The notes beneath the pieces are model-generated. The model saw only the letters and a program-made list of their open reading frames with translations, had not been told where the DNA came from and did not search any database. Positions 1-14,077 of a stretch of 64,000 nt of DNA are shown piece by piece. Within the stretch, counting starts at the first letter, position 1. Every line of letters starts with the position of its first letter. Made by a program: the position numbers and the translations under genes. Location: the NCBI GenBank assembly GCA_028274465.1, contig CM051456.1, positions 78,602,753 through 78,666,752 on the forward strand, read 5' to 3'. The DNA is from Plantago ovata. Lineage: Eukaryota; Streptophyta; Magnoliopsida; Lamiales; Plantaginaceae.

Positions 1-158
1 TAAAAATACGTTTTTCACCTAAAACCTGAAAAATGCAAAGAAAAGGGAAACGTGACACTATTCTAATAAAATGCACTAAAATATAAGCTAAATTAACCTA
101 GAGGATAGCTAAATTGGTGAAAAGGACTCGAATGAAAGTGTAAAATACACGTTCATCA
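1..158 (-). repeat. G1 3' LTR, partial (window starts inside it)
   Basis: Matches 28200-28357 almost base for base and ends in TTCATCA, the reverse complement of the LTR start TGATGAA. The adjacent 159-171 (AACTCCCCAAACC) is the minus-strand polypurine tract. Confidence 0.9.
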
Positions 159-1706
159 AACTCCCCAAACCGAACCTTTGCTTGTCCTCAAGCAACTAAG
201 CTAGACTCTAATGCAAAAAAACAATGCAACACACAAAATTGAGTCTCATGCCAAATGAAATGAACTAATCTATTGAGTCTATCAAAAACTTATGAACAAT
301 GACCATACAAATCATAACATGGATATTGGTTGACGAATGTCTCGATTGACTCATACACATTCACATATGCACTATGTTAAACAAGATAGTCTCTCATAAC
401 ATGTTTCATTCTCTCCAAATGAAACATGTTAAAATACGATTGGTTGTCCCGTGCCTATAAAACTGAGGACTTACTACTGTTCACCAAGTTAAGACTTTCT
501 CTCAAAGAGGTCGAACCAATACTGGCTCTCATCAAATGAAGGAGGGTTCCCTAAAAGTTCACACTCCCCTATTCTACCCATCTCTCAAGCAAAGTCATAA
601 ACTATCACCACTTCCTGAATGGCAGGACGAGGGTGGTCTAGAACAGATGACACTCAAACAAACAAAAGACACACTTTACAACTCGATTACGTACATTACA
701 AGAATTGAAAAACGAGACAAACACTTTGCTAAACTTCTTTTTGTCTTTCTTTGGACCCTTCTTTGCTTTTTTGGGGTCTTTTCTTTTTTCTTTTTCTCTT
801 TTCCAGATTTTTTCTTTTTTCTGGAATTTTTCCTTTTTCCTTTTTTTTTCAATTTTTCCTTTCTTTTTTTCCTCTCTTTTTTTTTTGTATATAGCCAGCA
901 GTAGCACAACGAGAAAGAAATTACAATGACTCACAAACGACCTCCCCAAACCTATTCGAAAGAATAGGTTGGAGCACAAACTTTACGAAAAAGGAAGAAA
1001 AAACAAACTCACAACACTCAAAATCGAAAAACAAGTCATAACAACGGTATAACCCCCTCCCCAAACCTATTCGTTAGAATAGGTTTCAAACAAAGGATCA
1101 CACACATCTCACACTACCTCCTTCCTAGGCATTTAGCAATCTCAAAGCAAGGTGAAGACTTGTTGCCTCTTAGGTACATAATTACACGGGAAAACAACCA
1201 CAAGACTCTAACATGCATCATCTTATTATAAAGGACTTCGTGAACCGCAGTAGAGAAAACACCACTTAGTGGTGTCGAGACTACCAAGCTTAACTAAGTG
1301 CACATACGAATATGACAAGCCACTCGAGAAAAACCTCAAACAAATCCATAGATATGCAATGCATGGTCAAAGGTCATAACTAGATAATCTACCCAATAAA
1401 AAAGTTCAAAAAAGTTGGCAATAAACTCCACATAACAACATGCAAAACTATACTAGAATGAATGTAGTGTATGCAACTAAATACTAAGAAAGCGGTAAAC
1501 GTGCAAATGCAAATGCAAACAAAACACAAGATACCATACTCAACATGCAAAAAGCCAAACAATACTAACATCATGGTTCACATCCCATCCCCCCTCATGA
1601 AACTCAAGCTAGTCCCTAGCAAAAGAGAATGAGGAAATAAAAAGTGATACTAGATGTTACCGAAAATAGTCCCTCCACAAGTCAGACAGAAGATCATTGG
1701 ATTGCT
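159..1706 (-). other. G1 3' untranslated region with polypyrimidine tract
   Basis: Non-coding 3' part of G1 between the second ORF and the 3' LTR. It is homologous to 59044-60480 in G2. It contains a long T-rich, C-interspersed tract (about 736-893) whose complement is a purine tract in the element's sense strand. Two copies of a short CCCCAAACCTATTCG motif occur near 943 and 1062. The long reading frames across the tract are low-complexity Phe/Lys strings and are not genes. Confidence 0.75.
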
Positions 1707-2236
1707 TTAGGCCTCCTGTTGGCGATTGATGAGTTCTTGTTGCTCCCACATAATCTCTCTCTCGTTTCGGCGATGCTCCTCAGCAATCTTCCAATCGCTG
1801 TAGCGTTGGGCAACATATCCATCAAGATTATGTTGCAACCCTTGGACAGAAGTGGTCAAGGCTGCAACACTAGCATCAACTCTACCAAAACGGTCATCGA
1901 GGTAGGTCCGAAAATCAGAGAAATCAATACCTCTAGACCCATGTGGTGCTCGAGGTGGTGCATGTGGTGCTCGAGGCGGTGGTGGCGGTCCACTAACAGA
2001 AGGAATATCAGGGACTCGGCCAGCTCCATCATCAGTATCCATAGCATCCTCATCTTCCACCTCCTCCTCCTCCTCATCATCATCATCAGAATCACGCTGT
2101 CGAAGGGAAGCCTCAACATCAGCAGCAACAGCCGTGGGGTTCTTCATACGATACCTATCCAATTGCACATCAATAGTTGATGGGGAAAGAGTCGCGACCT
2201 CAGAATCCCCCTCAACAATGTCCTCAACCCCATGAT
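1707..2236 (-). pseudogene. G1 second ORF, C-terminal part (putative plant transposon protein type)
   Basis: The C-terminal part of the second gypsy ORF, separated from its N-terminal part (20296-21073) by element A. It has an acidic Asp/Glu run, a Pro-rich stretch and a predicted coiled-coil-like tail rich in Gln, Arg and Glu. Proteins of this kind are often annotated as putative plant transposon protein or Athila ORF in retroelements. Function is unknown. It is fossil material. Confidence 0.6.
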
Positions 2237-2241
2237 ATTTG

Positions 2242-3862
2242 TGATAGTGTATATGTCCTAGAGGCAGTCTTTATTAATGGCGTACAACCCTTATTAAGGG
2301 CATATATGTACTATTACACAGGTCAACGTAATATAATATATGTTTGTTTGTTTGACTATTGAGTATCGCTTTCATATTTATATTACACCATGCATACAAC
2401 ATGTCATATCTCTATTCCTGTTTGTATTGATATCAAACATGTCCCCTCGGATAGATGACCGATCACACAGATAGTGGGAGCTATGTGAGTTATCATCTAT
2501 CCCAAACTCTCCCTAGTCGAGGTTCATCTCGGATGTAGGGGTCTGAATGAACCAGGTGAGACTAGTATGCGTGGAGGTTATACTTGTTAGAGCAAGTGTG
2601 AGCCGATCCCACGGCCACAGAACGGATTGTTAGACAATCTAGAAATGTTCCCATAACTCCGAATAGTTGTTCGAAGGGTGATTACCGAACAATCGAAGTA
2701 CCCACCAGAAACTCCCATCGATGTATACTCTACACCGAAGTGTCTATGAGAACCGGAAAGTTGTCGAAGTGATGCCAGTCGTCCTTTGGACTTATAGGAC
2801 TTTATCATCACATTTCTTGTCCCATATCCTTGGTGGACCCGTCGATGTAAGCTCTGAATAAGCAGTTGACCCAAGACACGATCCAGGATTATGGCTACAT
2901 ACAAATGGGGGTGATAAGTGATTCTGTGAAGGATTCATCTCTCACGTGTAGCACAGGAGAGCACTGCTCATAGTCGTTCATAGTTGTGATTGGTTAAACC
3001 GCTGGCCAGCGTATCAATATTATTATGATAGTCATAATAGATATTGGATTCACCAAGCAACTCACTGAAGACGCCCGTGGATGTATTATTGGGATAGACA
3101 CATCATCGATCCTAGATGCATTCGAGTCAGTCAGATGAAGGGACGTTACCATCGCCGCATTGAGCGCAACAGACTTCACAACGATAGGGTTTGCTTTGAG
3201 AAACCTCTCAAACGTCCTCATGTATTAATATTGCAAATGGAACCGTCTAGGAATTCCATGTTGCCTAGTGTGGCACTTGCTTAATACAATGAGGCCCTAT
3301 GGGTCACACTATGTGGTGATTCAGCTAATCCGAATATCCTTGAAGATGGAATCGTAATCAATTTAGAATTAATTGTGATTGATGAATTATAATTGATTTG
3401 GAATTGATTATAATTATTTATGGCTCAATTAATAATTTGGAATTATTAGTTGAATTGATTGATTAATTGTATTTTATGTAAATACAATTAATGATTATAT
3501 TTTAGAAATATAATAGAGGTCTGATTTGAAAGGATATATTAATTTAGAATTAATATATGCACATGAGCAAAATCTACTTAGAGTTTGAATTGCCTTCGAA
3601 TTATAAGTGGGTCCCAAAATTGGGACCCACATACTCCTCCTTGGCCGGCCGCGTGTAGTAGTAGTATGGGAGGGAGTTTCGACTCCTTCCCATATTAGAT
3701 GTCAAGAGTTAAGTTAGATTTTCCTAATTGAGTTCTAACTTAATTGGGAATGAATGTAGACTTAAATTGGTTTCTTTGTGCAATAAGAATTAGAGTTCTT
3801 ATTCCTTTATGAAGTCTAAAAGAATCTTCTTTAGGCTTCTATTGACTACTATATAAGTAGGT
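2242..3862 (+). repeat. Copia A 5' LTR, first three quarters
   Basis: Aligns with 18187-19805 of the 3' LTR. The last roughly 485 bp of the LTR are missing here. Homology stops exactly where a gypsy LTR begins (TGATGAATG at 3863). Confidence 0.9.
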
Positions 3863-5020
<1,158 letters not shown>

Positions 5021-5021
5021 G

Positions 5022-5033
5022 TGGTATCAGAGC
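5022..5033 (+). other. Copia B primer-binding site
   Basis: TGGTATCAGAGC, complementary to the 3' part of initiator tRNA-Met, the usual primer of plant copia elements. One base separates it from the LTR end. Confidence 0.85.
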
Positions 5034-6061
5034 TAGGCTGATTCAATGACTATATTCGTTTATATTTCATTTTATACTGTTGTTGTGGATTATTATATTA
5101 TATGTATGTTTATGTTTAATTTTTCAGATTCTTATAATTGGATTTTAAGAAAATAAAAAAAATAAAATAAAATTTGGAGACGATGAACAGTGCCCGCGGC
5201 ACTATTCATCCGCCAAGGATGGAGATGGGAAGAGCTTGGAGCTCCTCTCGTTTTTCATCAAAACCTAAGGGTTTTATATATGGTTCTTCTCCATTTTTCG
5301 TCCTCTTTCACCTCATGCCATCAAAATTGAATTTAGAGATTCGTAGATAAGGTTTTGGCTTAGGGTTCATGGAATTTGAAAACTCCATTAATGGGTTTCT
5401 TCAAGCTTTCCATCCTTGAGTCCAAACCAAATCAAAATTGGGTATAACAGACTCGTACAAACACGGAGAACACGAAGCAAGCAAGAATCGGGTCGAACGG
5501 AATCGACTGGGTCGGTTCCGATCAACCCGATCGTTTTTTAAAAATAAAAAAATTATCGATTTTAATTTTTGAACGAATTTAAAGGCTTGCGAATATGTTT
5601 TGGATGGAATGTGATGTTTAGAACATGATTATGGACCTTAGATTCGAGTTGAGATGAAAATTGAAGGTTTTGAAAACTTTTCTTAGTTACAGGGACTTGA
5701 TTGAAAGATTTCAGAAAATATGTGGGTCTCTGATGAGCAAGAAGGAAGACTTCAGGGACTTGTTCTCCAATTTGACATTTTCTGTCTTATTGGGGCTTAA
5801 GCCCTTAAACTTCTGAGTATTGCGAATTGACCCCAGAATTTGCTGAATGTTTTCAAATTGACCTAGAAACTTAATTTCAACTTTCTTCGAATTATAAAGA
5901 GGTCCTTGGAGTTTTAGAAACTTGTTATTTAATTTATAAATAGTTTATAAATTATCTGATTTTAAATTTTACCAAACAATCTCAACTTTAAGTTATTACA
6001 AAATAAACCCACATATCTTATCTAAATTATAAATTTCCCCAAAATTTTTTTATTTCTTCTT

Positions 6062-6515
6062 CTTTCTAATTTACCGGATTCCGGTGCCGGAATCCGGTAG
6101 CCACCATCAGCTCCGATCTGGAGCCGTGAAACAGATCCAGATCGGAGCTGTTACAGCTCCAGATCTGGAGTTGGCAGCTCCAGATCTGGAGCTGCAATAA
6201 GAGCTCCGACGGAGCTCTGTAATAGAGCTCGTCGGAGCTCTTTACAGAGCTCCGACGGAGCTCTGTTATAGAGCTCGTCGGAGCTCTTTACAGAGCTCCG
6301 CTCCGTCGGAGCTCTATTATTACAGAGCTCCGTCGGAGCTCTTACAGGGCTCCGGTGGAGCTCTGTAAAGAGCTCCGACGAGCTCTATAACAGAGCTCCG
6401 TCGGAGGTCTTACAGGGCTCCACCGTAAGAGCTCCGACGGAACTCTGTTATAGAGCTCGTCGGAGCTCTTTACAGAGCTCCACCGGATTCCGGTCAACCC
6501 ATTGCCGGAATCCGG
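6062..6515. repeat. Palindrome-rich GAGCTC repeat block in the copia B leader
   Basis: Between two near-identical outer palindromes (ACCGGATTCCGGT with CCGGAATCCGGT, at about 6072-6100 and 6482-6514) lie many copies of GAGCTCCGACGGAGCTC-type inverted repeats. The block could fold into long hairpins in RNA or single-stranded DNA. An A/G-rich tract (about 6525-6600) follows. No gene is present. Confidence 0.8.
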
Positions 6516-6919
6516 TAATAGAATTAAAGAAAGAAAAGAAAAGAAAAAAAGAGAAAAAGAAAAGAAAAAAAGAGAAAAAGAAAAGAAAAAAAAAGAAAAA
6601 GGATTAAATTGCAAATAAGATTAAAGGAATAAGGCTAAATTGTATAAGGGCGTGTTTGGATAATTAGTAATGAACAGTAGATTATAAGCAGGTCAACGCA
6701 AACTGCTTAAATTGGGGCTATATGTAATTCTTTTATTAACGAGGAAAGATTTGAAAAGCACGTCCATAAGAGGGGGTCCAGGCGTAAAAATCTCTTAGAT
6801 TTATGACTTACATATAATGATAAGAATCCACAACAATTACTTATATGCTCCAACTTGGTTGTATCACATGTATTGAGTGTCTACATGAGCAGTTTAATTA
6901 TTTAAATATTGTATTCGAA

Positions 6920-7105
6920 TATTGTTAGTCCGCATTTATTGTATGGGTAGGCGGCACCCATTAGTTTCCGTACCGCATCTGTCATATGCATGGATAGGCT
7001 GCACCTATTACTTGCTAGTCCGCAATTGATATGTATGAGTAGGCGGCACTCATTAATTGTTGGACCGCATTGCATAAGCCTCGGGTAGGTGGCACCCATT
7101 ATGTG
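6920..7105 (+). repeat. Copia B leader: four diverged GTAGGCGGCACC units
   Basis: Four copies, about 45 bp apart, of GGGTAGGCGGCACCCATT-like units alternating with a GACCGC/GTCCGC motif. Equivalent arrays lie in the leaders of A (13352-13525) and C (42240-42420), upstream of gag in all three. Confidence 0.75.
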
Positions 7106-7845
7106 ATGCATGTTAGGGATCTTGGTTAAGCGATTAAATACCCCATTTAAATGTTCTCCAACCAATTTAAGTCTCGATTAAATCGCATGATGTCACCCAT
7201 CATAATTGAAGGTTAAATGGACTTACTAATCTCATGGGTAATATGAACCATAGTGCTTACTCTGTTTGCTGTAAGAAAGTTGCCTTCATAGGACCATTGT
7301 TGGTGCCGTGTGATGGTTATGACTTACTTGAATTATGTCGAGTCGCCATAGCATCAGGCATAATTTGAGGACATCGATCAAAATGGTTTTGATCAACCAA
7401 GAGTTGTATTGTACAATTGGTTCGGAGACCTACCTGTTTGACTATTACAGTGATCAGCCATAGCTGGGGCCATAATAATGCAAGCATGGATCTCGGCTCA
7501 CTACAACTATTATAAGATAGTGGTTCGTACTCTCTACAGGGGTCAGGAGTATGTAAAAATAGTGAGAACTAAATAAAGTAAAAGTCCTAGTTTATTTAGT
7601 CGCTGATTGTGATCATAGAAATAATTTTAGAGTTTTAATTTCAGTTTTATTATTTACTTCTTTGGTCAATTAAGATGACCAACTTATCCGTTAGAATTAT
7701 CTTGGAGAAATGCACTCTTACTAGTCCGAACTTCGTGGATTGGATCCGTAACGATCGTTTTGGTACTAAGGCAAGAGAAGATTGAGTATGTCTTGGACAA
7801 GCCAATCCCTACTCCTCTCACTAATCCTATTGAGCTTGTTGCGTT

Positions 7846-7851
7846 AAAAAA

Positions 7852-7890
<39 letters not shown>
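7846..7890. repeat. Poly-A run within the decayed gag of copia B
   Basis: A stretch of A residues, almost uninterrupted, inside the gag remnant. It may be a slippage expansion or the tail scar of another insertion. Confidence 0.9.
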
Positions 7891-7893
<3 letters not shown>

Positions 7894-9844
7894 ATCAAAA
7901 GCGTAAGGGTTAAGCTGCTAATGCATAGTGTGTTCTGCTAGCTATAATGACTATGGAACAACAAAGGCAACATGGTAACATAATGCCATTTAAAATGCTG
8001 CTACATCTCAAAAGCCTTTTTGGAACTGTTTCCAAGAGTGTTGAATTTGATCTTCTTAGAGAAATCTTCAAAATGAGATTTTCCAAATGAGGAATGTATC
8101 TGATCACGTGCTCAAGATGATTAGATTCATCGAGAAACTGGCTAGTGCTAGGATTGCATTTGAGAACCGTGTTTCAGTCATTATCATCCTTCAATCATTA
8201 CAGGATTCATATTCAACGTTCATGATGAATCACAATATGAATGCCAAGGATGCTACACTACCTGAATTCCATAATATGCTTAAGGCTTATGAACAAGCTC
8301 AACCTAAGAGGTAACCTGTTTTAATGGTTGGACTGTCTGTGAAAGCTCACCTTAAGGAGCAAAGGCTCGAAAGGTAAAGCTAAACAGAATAAAACTGGAA
8401 ATTACAAGAAGGTAGTAACATGGAGAAGGGGACATGTCTTTACTGTAAGCAGAAATGACATTGGAAGAGATATTGCCCAAACCCAAGGGGCTAATGGAGC
8501 AATGCATTATGCATCCAACTCAAATCAATATGTTTGTCGTGGAGATGAATATGTCTGCAGAAACTTGAACTGCTGAGTATAGGATACAACTTGTGGCTGG
8601 TACATAATGTACAAGGGCTATTTGACAGCAGATCGATTAGACCAAGAAGAATTGACCTACGCATAAGAAATGGATCGTCCATTACTTATTAGCGTATAGG
8701 AAATCATAAATTTGATTTATCCTCAGATATATTTGGAACTTGATAATTGTTATTTCATTCATTATATTACTAGCAAATATGAATGGTTTATATTTGCTAA
8801 ACTGTAGACATACTTTACTACATCTTCAAAACAAACGAGCTAGGCTCAATAATCCTAGAAACACCGCTTACTTGTTGCACTGTAGACTTGATATATCAAT
8901 GAGACAAGAATTGCTAGGCTAAAGAGGTAAGACTACTTAGCACCATTTGATTTAGAATCATGTTGGAGTTAAGAATTCTGTCTCAGAGGTAAATTAATCA
9001 AGAAATCCTTTTCAAGGAAAAGGCATACGTGCACAACAACTACTTGAGTTAATTCATACAATGTCTATGGACCATTTGAAACTCAGGCTAAAGATCATTA
9101 CTCTTATTTTATAACTTTTACTGATGATTTCTCTATATTTGGACATGTGTATCCTATGAAACACAAATCTAAAATATTGGAGAAATTCATTGAGTACAAA
9201 GCTGAAATAGAGAAACAACCTGAAAGAAGTATTAAGACTCTTCGATTAGATCAAGGAGCATAATACTTAAGTGGTGAGGTTTTGGATTATTTAAAGCTAC
9301 ATGAAATTCGATCAGAGTTGACTCCTTCTGGAACACCACAAATGAATGGTATTTCGAAAGGGAGAAATCAAACTTTGTTAGACATGGTTAGATCAGTGAT
9401 GAATTTCAGTACTCTTCCAACTTATTTATGGGGATACGTATTATCAAACTCAATCCATATTCTGAATAAAATTTCATCTAAGTCAGTCGAGTAACCACCA
9501 TATGAGTTATGGGATGGCATGGTGCCAAACTTATCACATATTAGAACTTGGGGTTGTCAAACATATGTGAAAAGAATGCTCGTTGACATGATTGAAACTT
9601 AAAAGTGAGAAATGTTATTTTGTAGGATATCCAAATGAAACCAGGAGGTTACTGATTCTATATGCCAGAAATACATAATATCATCACATCTAGACAGGTG
9701 GCCTTTCTAGAAAATGATTATGTTTTTCAACCAAAGTGGAGGCAATAATATAGAACTTGTGGAAATCACAAAATAACACTTAGGTAGAAAAGTTGTCAAA
9801 TGGTTGTGACAACATTGAATTAGTGGGAGCTCAAGAAAGGTCTT

Positions 9845-10240
9845 ATGGCTCAAGGCACATCTCTAGGTAGATATCTGCCAGCCAGTGGGAGCATTTTAGG
9901 AAATTTTGAGAATTTCAGAGATGCCCCATCAAACCTCGACCCTTTGACTGAGCCGATGGGAACGGTTCAACCGGCTAAATCGACGGGAACGGTTAAGACG
10001 GCCGAGTCAGTGGGAGCGATTCAACCGACCGAACCAACAGAAATGGTTCGATCGGTCAAACTGACGGGAACGGTTCAACCGACCTACTTGAGGCTAACCA
10101 CTCGAAATTCAGCCGCAATGGTTGCTCCTAATTCTTCTACAACTATTCAATGGACTGAATCAGTTCAACATTCTCACAATCAGAATAAACTGCATGTACA
10201 AACGAAATATATGTCGCACTCCGTAAGTCTAAGAGGTTAA
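9845..10240 (+). pseudogene. Copia B integrase-RT spacer with short tandem repeats
   Basis: The linker between the integrase and reverse transcriptase remnants. It holds about five imperfect 33-36-bp repeats (about 9950-10085) built on GGGAACGGTTCAACCG, coding for Thr-Val-Gln-Pro-like units. This is a variable part of copia polyproteins and carries no catalytic motif. Confidence 0.5.
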
Positions 10241-11180
10241 TGGGAAGCTCCCGAAAGGATAAGTTTACTCTTGGATGATGAAAATTTTGATATTGACTTA
10301 TCTCAACATGGTGCCCTAAGACTTACAAAGAAGCAATATTAGACATTGATTCAAAGAGGTGGCAAGAAGCCATGAAATCCGAAATAGACTTTATGTATGA
10401 AAATCAAGTATGGGACTTGATTGATGCACAATAAGCGGTTAGAACCATTGGATGCAAAGGGGTTTTCAAGAAGAAAACCGATGCCATTGGCAATACAAAC
10501 ATACAAAGCTAGACTGGTATAAAAGGCTTTAGTCAACGATATGGTATCGTTTATGACGAAACCCTTTCCACCAGTAGACAAGCTTAAGTCTATTTGAATT
10601 TTACTTGCTATAGTTGCACAACATGATTATGAGATTTGGCAGATGGATGTGAAAATTGTTTCCTTAATGAGAATCTTGAGCAATAGGTGTATATGATACA
10701 ACCTGGAAGATTCTACATCCAAATCAAATCCCAACTAAGTTTGCAAGCTATAAGAGATCCTATGTGGACTCAAGCAAACCTCAAGGAGTTGGAACATTCG
10801 CTTGAATGAACTTGTCAAATCGTTTGACTACATCAGAAGCGTAAAAGATCCATGCGTGTATATCAAACGCAGTGATGCTGGAATTATTTTCGTGGTTATT
10901 TATGTTGATAACATACTAATTATGAAAATGATATTCCAATGTTACGATCCACAAAACATTGGTTATCTAAGGCTTCCTTGGTGAAAGACTTAGGTGAAGC
11001 TTATTACATCCTAGGCATCAAAATCCATAATGATAGACCGAAGGAACTGTTAAGGCTGTCACATTCCACATATATTGACAAAGTAATGAAACGCTTTAAT
11101 GTTGATGGTTCAAATAAAGGTTTCTTATCAACTAGGCATTGTATAACTCTCACACAATAGGATAGTCCTTCCACGTGAGA

Positions 11181-11181
<1 letters not shown>

Positions 11182-11215
<34 letters not shown>

Positions 11216-11274
11216 TATATATATATATATATATAATATATATATTATATATATAATATATATATATATATTAT

Positions 11275-11333
<59 letters not shown>
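11182..11333. repeat. Degenerate TA-rich microsatellite inside copia B
   Basis: TA dinucleotides with interspersed GA, AA and TT steps, lying within the reverse transcriptase/RNase H remnant. Confidence 0.95.
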
Positions 11334-11339
<6 letters not shown>

Positions 11340-12041
11340 CATGAAGAAAGATCCTATATGCATTGGCAATTGGATCTATCATGTATGCCATGAAATGCTC
11401 AAGGCCAGATGTGGCTTATGCATTTGGTTGTACTTGTCAATACCACCATAATCTAGTTTGAAACACTAGAATGATATGAAAGCAATCTTAAGTGTCTTAG
11501 AAGAACTAAAGATTCCTTTCTGATAGATGGTGGAAACCGAGAGTTGCAAATGAGTGTTATGTCAATACTGGTATGCAAATTGACCTGGACGACTTCGAAT
11601 CACAAACTAGGTATGTGATTATACTCATTGGTGGTGCCGTCACTTGGAAAGGTTCCAAGCAACCCACCTTAAATGATTCTATTGCTAAGTCCGAGTACAT
11701 AGCTGATGCAGAAGCTTCAAGGAGGTTGTTTGAATTCCAGAATTCCTGAAGGAACTAGGGGTAGTTCCTAATAGTAGTCCCATCAAGGTCTACTGCGACA
11801 GCCAAGGTGCTGTTGCACAAACAAAGGAACCAAGATCCATAAACTGGAACAAGCATGTACAGAGGTAGTATCATCTGATTGGATAGATGATAGCTAGAGG
11901 GGAAGTATCTATAGAACGAGTTCCCACTGAGGAAATTGTGGCTGAACCTTTCACCAAAATGTTGAGTTCAGATAAACATGTTAGACATTTCAACACAAGT
12001 TTTAGACACGTAGGTGATTGGCTCTAGGCCAAGTGGGAGAT

Positions 12042-12761
12042 TGAAAGTATATATGTCCTAGAGACAACCTACCATAGGGACGATATGTACTTGATCACAT
12101 TCAGTTATTGAATTTATTTCTTTATACATTATTAAATACAATTGGCATTGCATTTTATGAATATTATATTTGGTTGTTTGAATTATTCAATAAAATGTTC
12201 CCAAGGACTTAAGGTAATCACCAAGTTAGTGAGAGCGTGTGTGCCAATAATTAAGTCCTAAAATAAGCCACTAGCTGAAGGTCATTGAGATATGGGATAT
12301 CAATGACGCGATTGAAGCTAGCATATGTTGCATTAGATCCTTCGAGGATGTAGTAGGTCTCACTGCTACGAATGAACTTGGTTATTCATAATGGACATAT
12401 GAACACTTTGGAGAGTGTTGGCATACCCAACCGAGAAACCATTTGGTAAAGCTATTTAAGTGTCTATGGTAGTATCGGTGTGTAGGGTGATGTTAGTAGT
12501 CCTTAGACTTGAGGCCAATACTACATCATATGTGAAATAATGTACTTTGACCATGCGCAACGCTTGCACTCTTAAAGTAGGGTAGATACGGCATGTGTTG
12601 GGTACATTAGGAAGCATATGGTGTGAGTGATTGGGCCAAGATAGGATTCATTCCTCCGTAATAGATACAAGGAGAGAATACTCACTTCTCATATTTAGTG
12701 CGATCATAAAACCGGTGGCCATCGTATGTGAATATGTCAAAATGGTGTATGGACATAATTC
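12042..12761 (+). repeat. Copia B 3' LTR, left-hand part
   Basis: Begins TGAAAGTATATATGTCCTAG immediately after the polypurine tract. The first 20 bases resemble the A/C LTR start (TGATAGTGTATATGTCC). It stops at a short TA tract (12762-12773), after which sequence of the A/C leader begins. Confidence 0.75.
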
Positions 12762-12773
12762 ATATATATATAT

Positions 12774-14077
12774 CCCGCCTGCGTGCCGCAGGCGCCCAGG
12801 CACCTGCATGACGCAGGCGCCTGCGGACGCAGCGCCCTAGGGGATGGATTCAATCCCGTCCCCGTATATTATTATATATATTTATTTAATTTTCCCGGGT
12901 TGGACCCAAAATCGAATTTTGGAAATTTTGAGGATTGAATTTTATATTTGGAATATAAATATGATTTAATTGTAATTATTATTAACTAGAGGGGTTAAAT
13001 TTAATTAGTATTAAGTTGAGGGGCTTATTTGTGATTTATCAATTTATTGTTTATTACAAATAAGTCTTTCTACTTTTTAATTTTGAATTTAACACCTCCA
13101 AGGTTTGGAAAATTACAATTGAGTCCTTCGGGTTTTCGAAAATTGCTACCTGGTCAATAGAATTTTCGATTTTTCAATCTAGTCCAAATTTTCAATTTTT
13201 CATAGAGATTATAAGTATGGGATTATAATTTTCATAATGAAATTATGAAGTCATTTGGCATCCACATAGGCTACTACTTGTTTGTTTGCTCGATATGCTA
13301 TTGTTTGACAATGCATGTTTAAATACCACGTATTTTACTTTCCGTTCGACCGCTATGCATGCGAGGGTAGGCGGCGCCCTCTTATTTGACGGACCGCATA
13401 TTTTATGTATGGGTAGGCGGCGCCCATTATGTGCTTGACCGCGTTTAGAACTAGAATGGATAGGCGACATCCATTACGTGTAGACCGCTCATGCATGATG
13501 GGTAGGAGGCGCCCTTATTTGTTTGTAGATGACTGATAACAACCCTCAAGCTACAAGCCCCAACCAATATAAGTGCAGAAATATGTATACGTATGTGTTT
13601 CTGAGATGCTTTCCATGGGGTGCTTTAATTCTGAACTTTCATTGCGTTTCCCTGTATTGGCGACCTCGTCTTGCAGACTCGCAGTGATCGTCAGATTAGA
13701 GTAAGTCTATGGTTATAACTTATTGCATATTGTATCTAGCGACCTCGATAGGTACAATATGTAGAGCGTCTGGTTAAATTAGATTTAACACCCAAGAGTT
13801 GCGTGACGCAATTGGATAGTCCTACCGGTCATATTATGTTATGCGACCAACCCCCGTTGGAGTATAGCATAGTATGGATTTGGATCTTGGCCACTACGAT
13901 AACTTGTTGGACATTACCCGTATGTTTGTTTTAGGGGCAATCATATGTGAAAATAGTGGGAGCTAAACAGCTAAAGGACCTTGTTGTTTAGTTATGTTGA
14001 CTGCGTATTTAGAAATAGTATTTCAATAGTTGATTTATTATTTTCGTTCTATATTATTTCTCCTTAGGAAAACAGAA
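12774..14077 (+). other. Copia A leader, with GGTAGGCGGCGCCC tandem units
   Basis: Untranslated leader upstream of gag, homologous to 41741-42827 of element C in reverse. It starts with a GC-rich patch (12774-12836) with GCAGGCGCCTGCG palindromes. At 13352-13525 are four or five units of about 45 bp carrying GGGTAGGCGGCGCCC and GACCGC. The remainder is AT-rich and non-coding. The primer-binding site expected at the start is absent. Confidence 0.75.

Noticed and set aside
638-979. Lys/Phe-rich reading frames at 536-979 and 59539-59881.
   Set aside because: They are translations of the polypyrimidine tract in gypsy 3' regions. Low complexity, and not conserved as protein.
3081-3284. A 67-codon frame in the copia LTR that recurs in A (3081-3284, 19025-19228) and C (36577-36780, 44048-44251), suggesting a conserved LTR-encoded peptide.
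   Set aside because: The copies are only a few percent diverged, so open frames are expected to persist by descent. Many of the differences I saw change the amino acid, and opposite-strand frames persist equally well.
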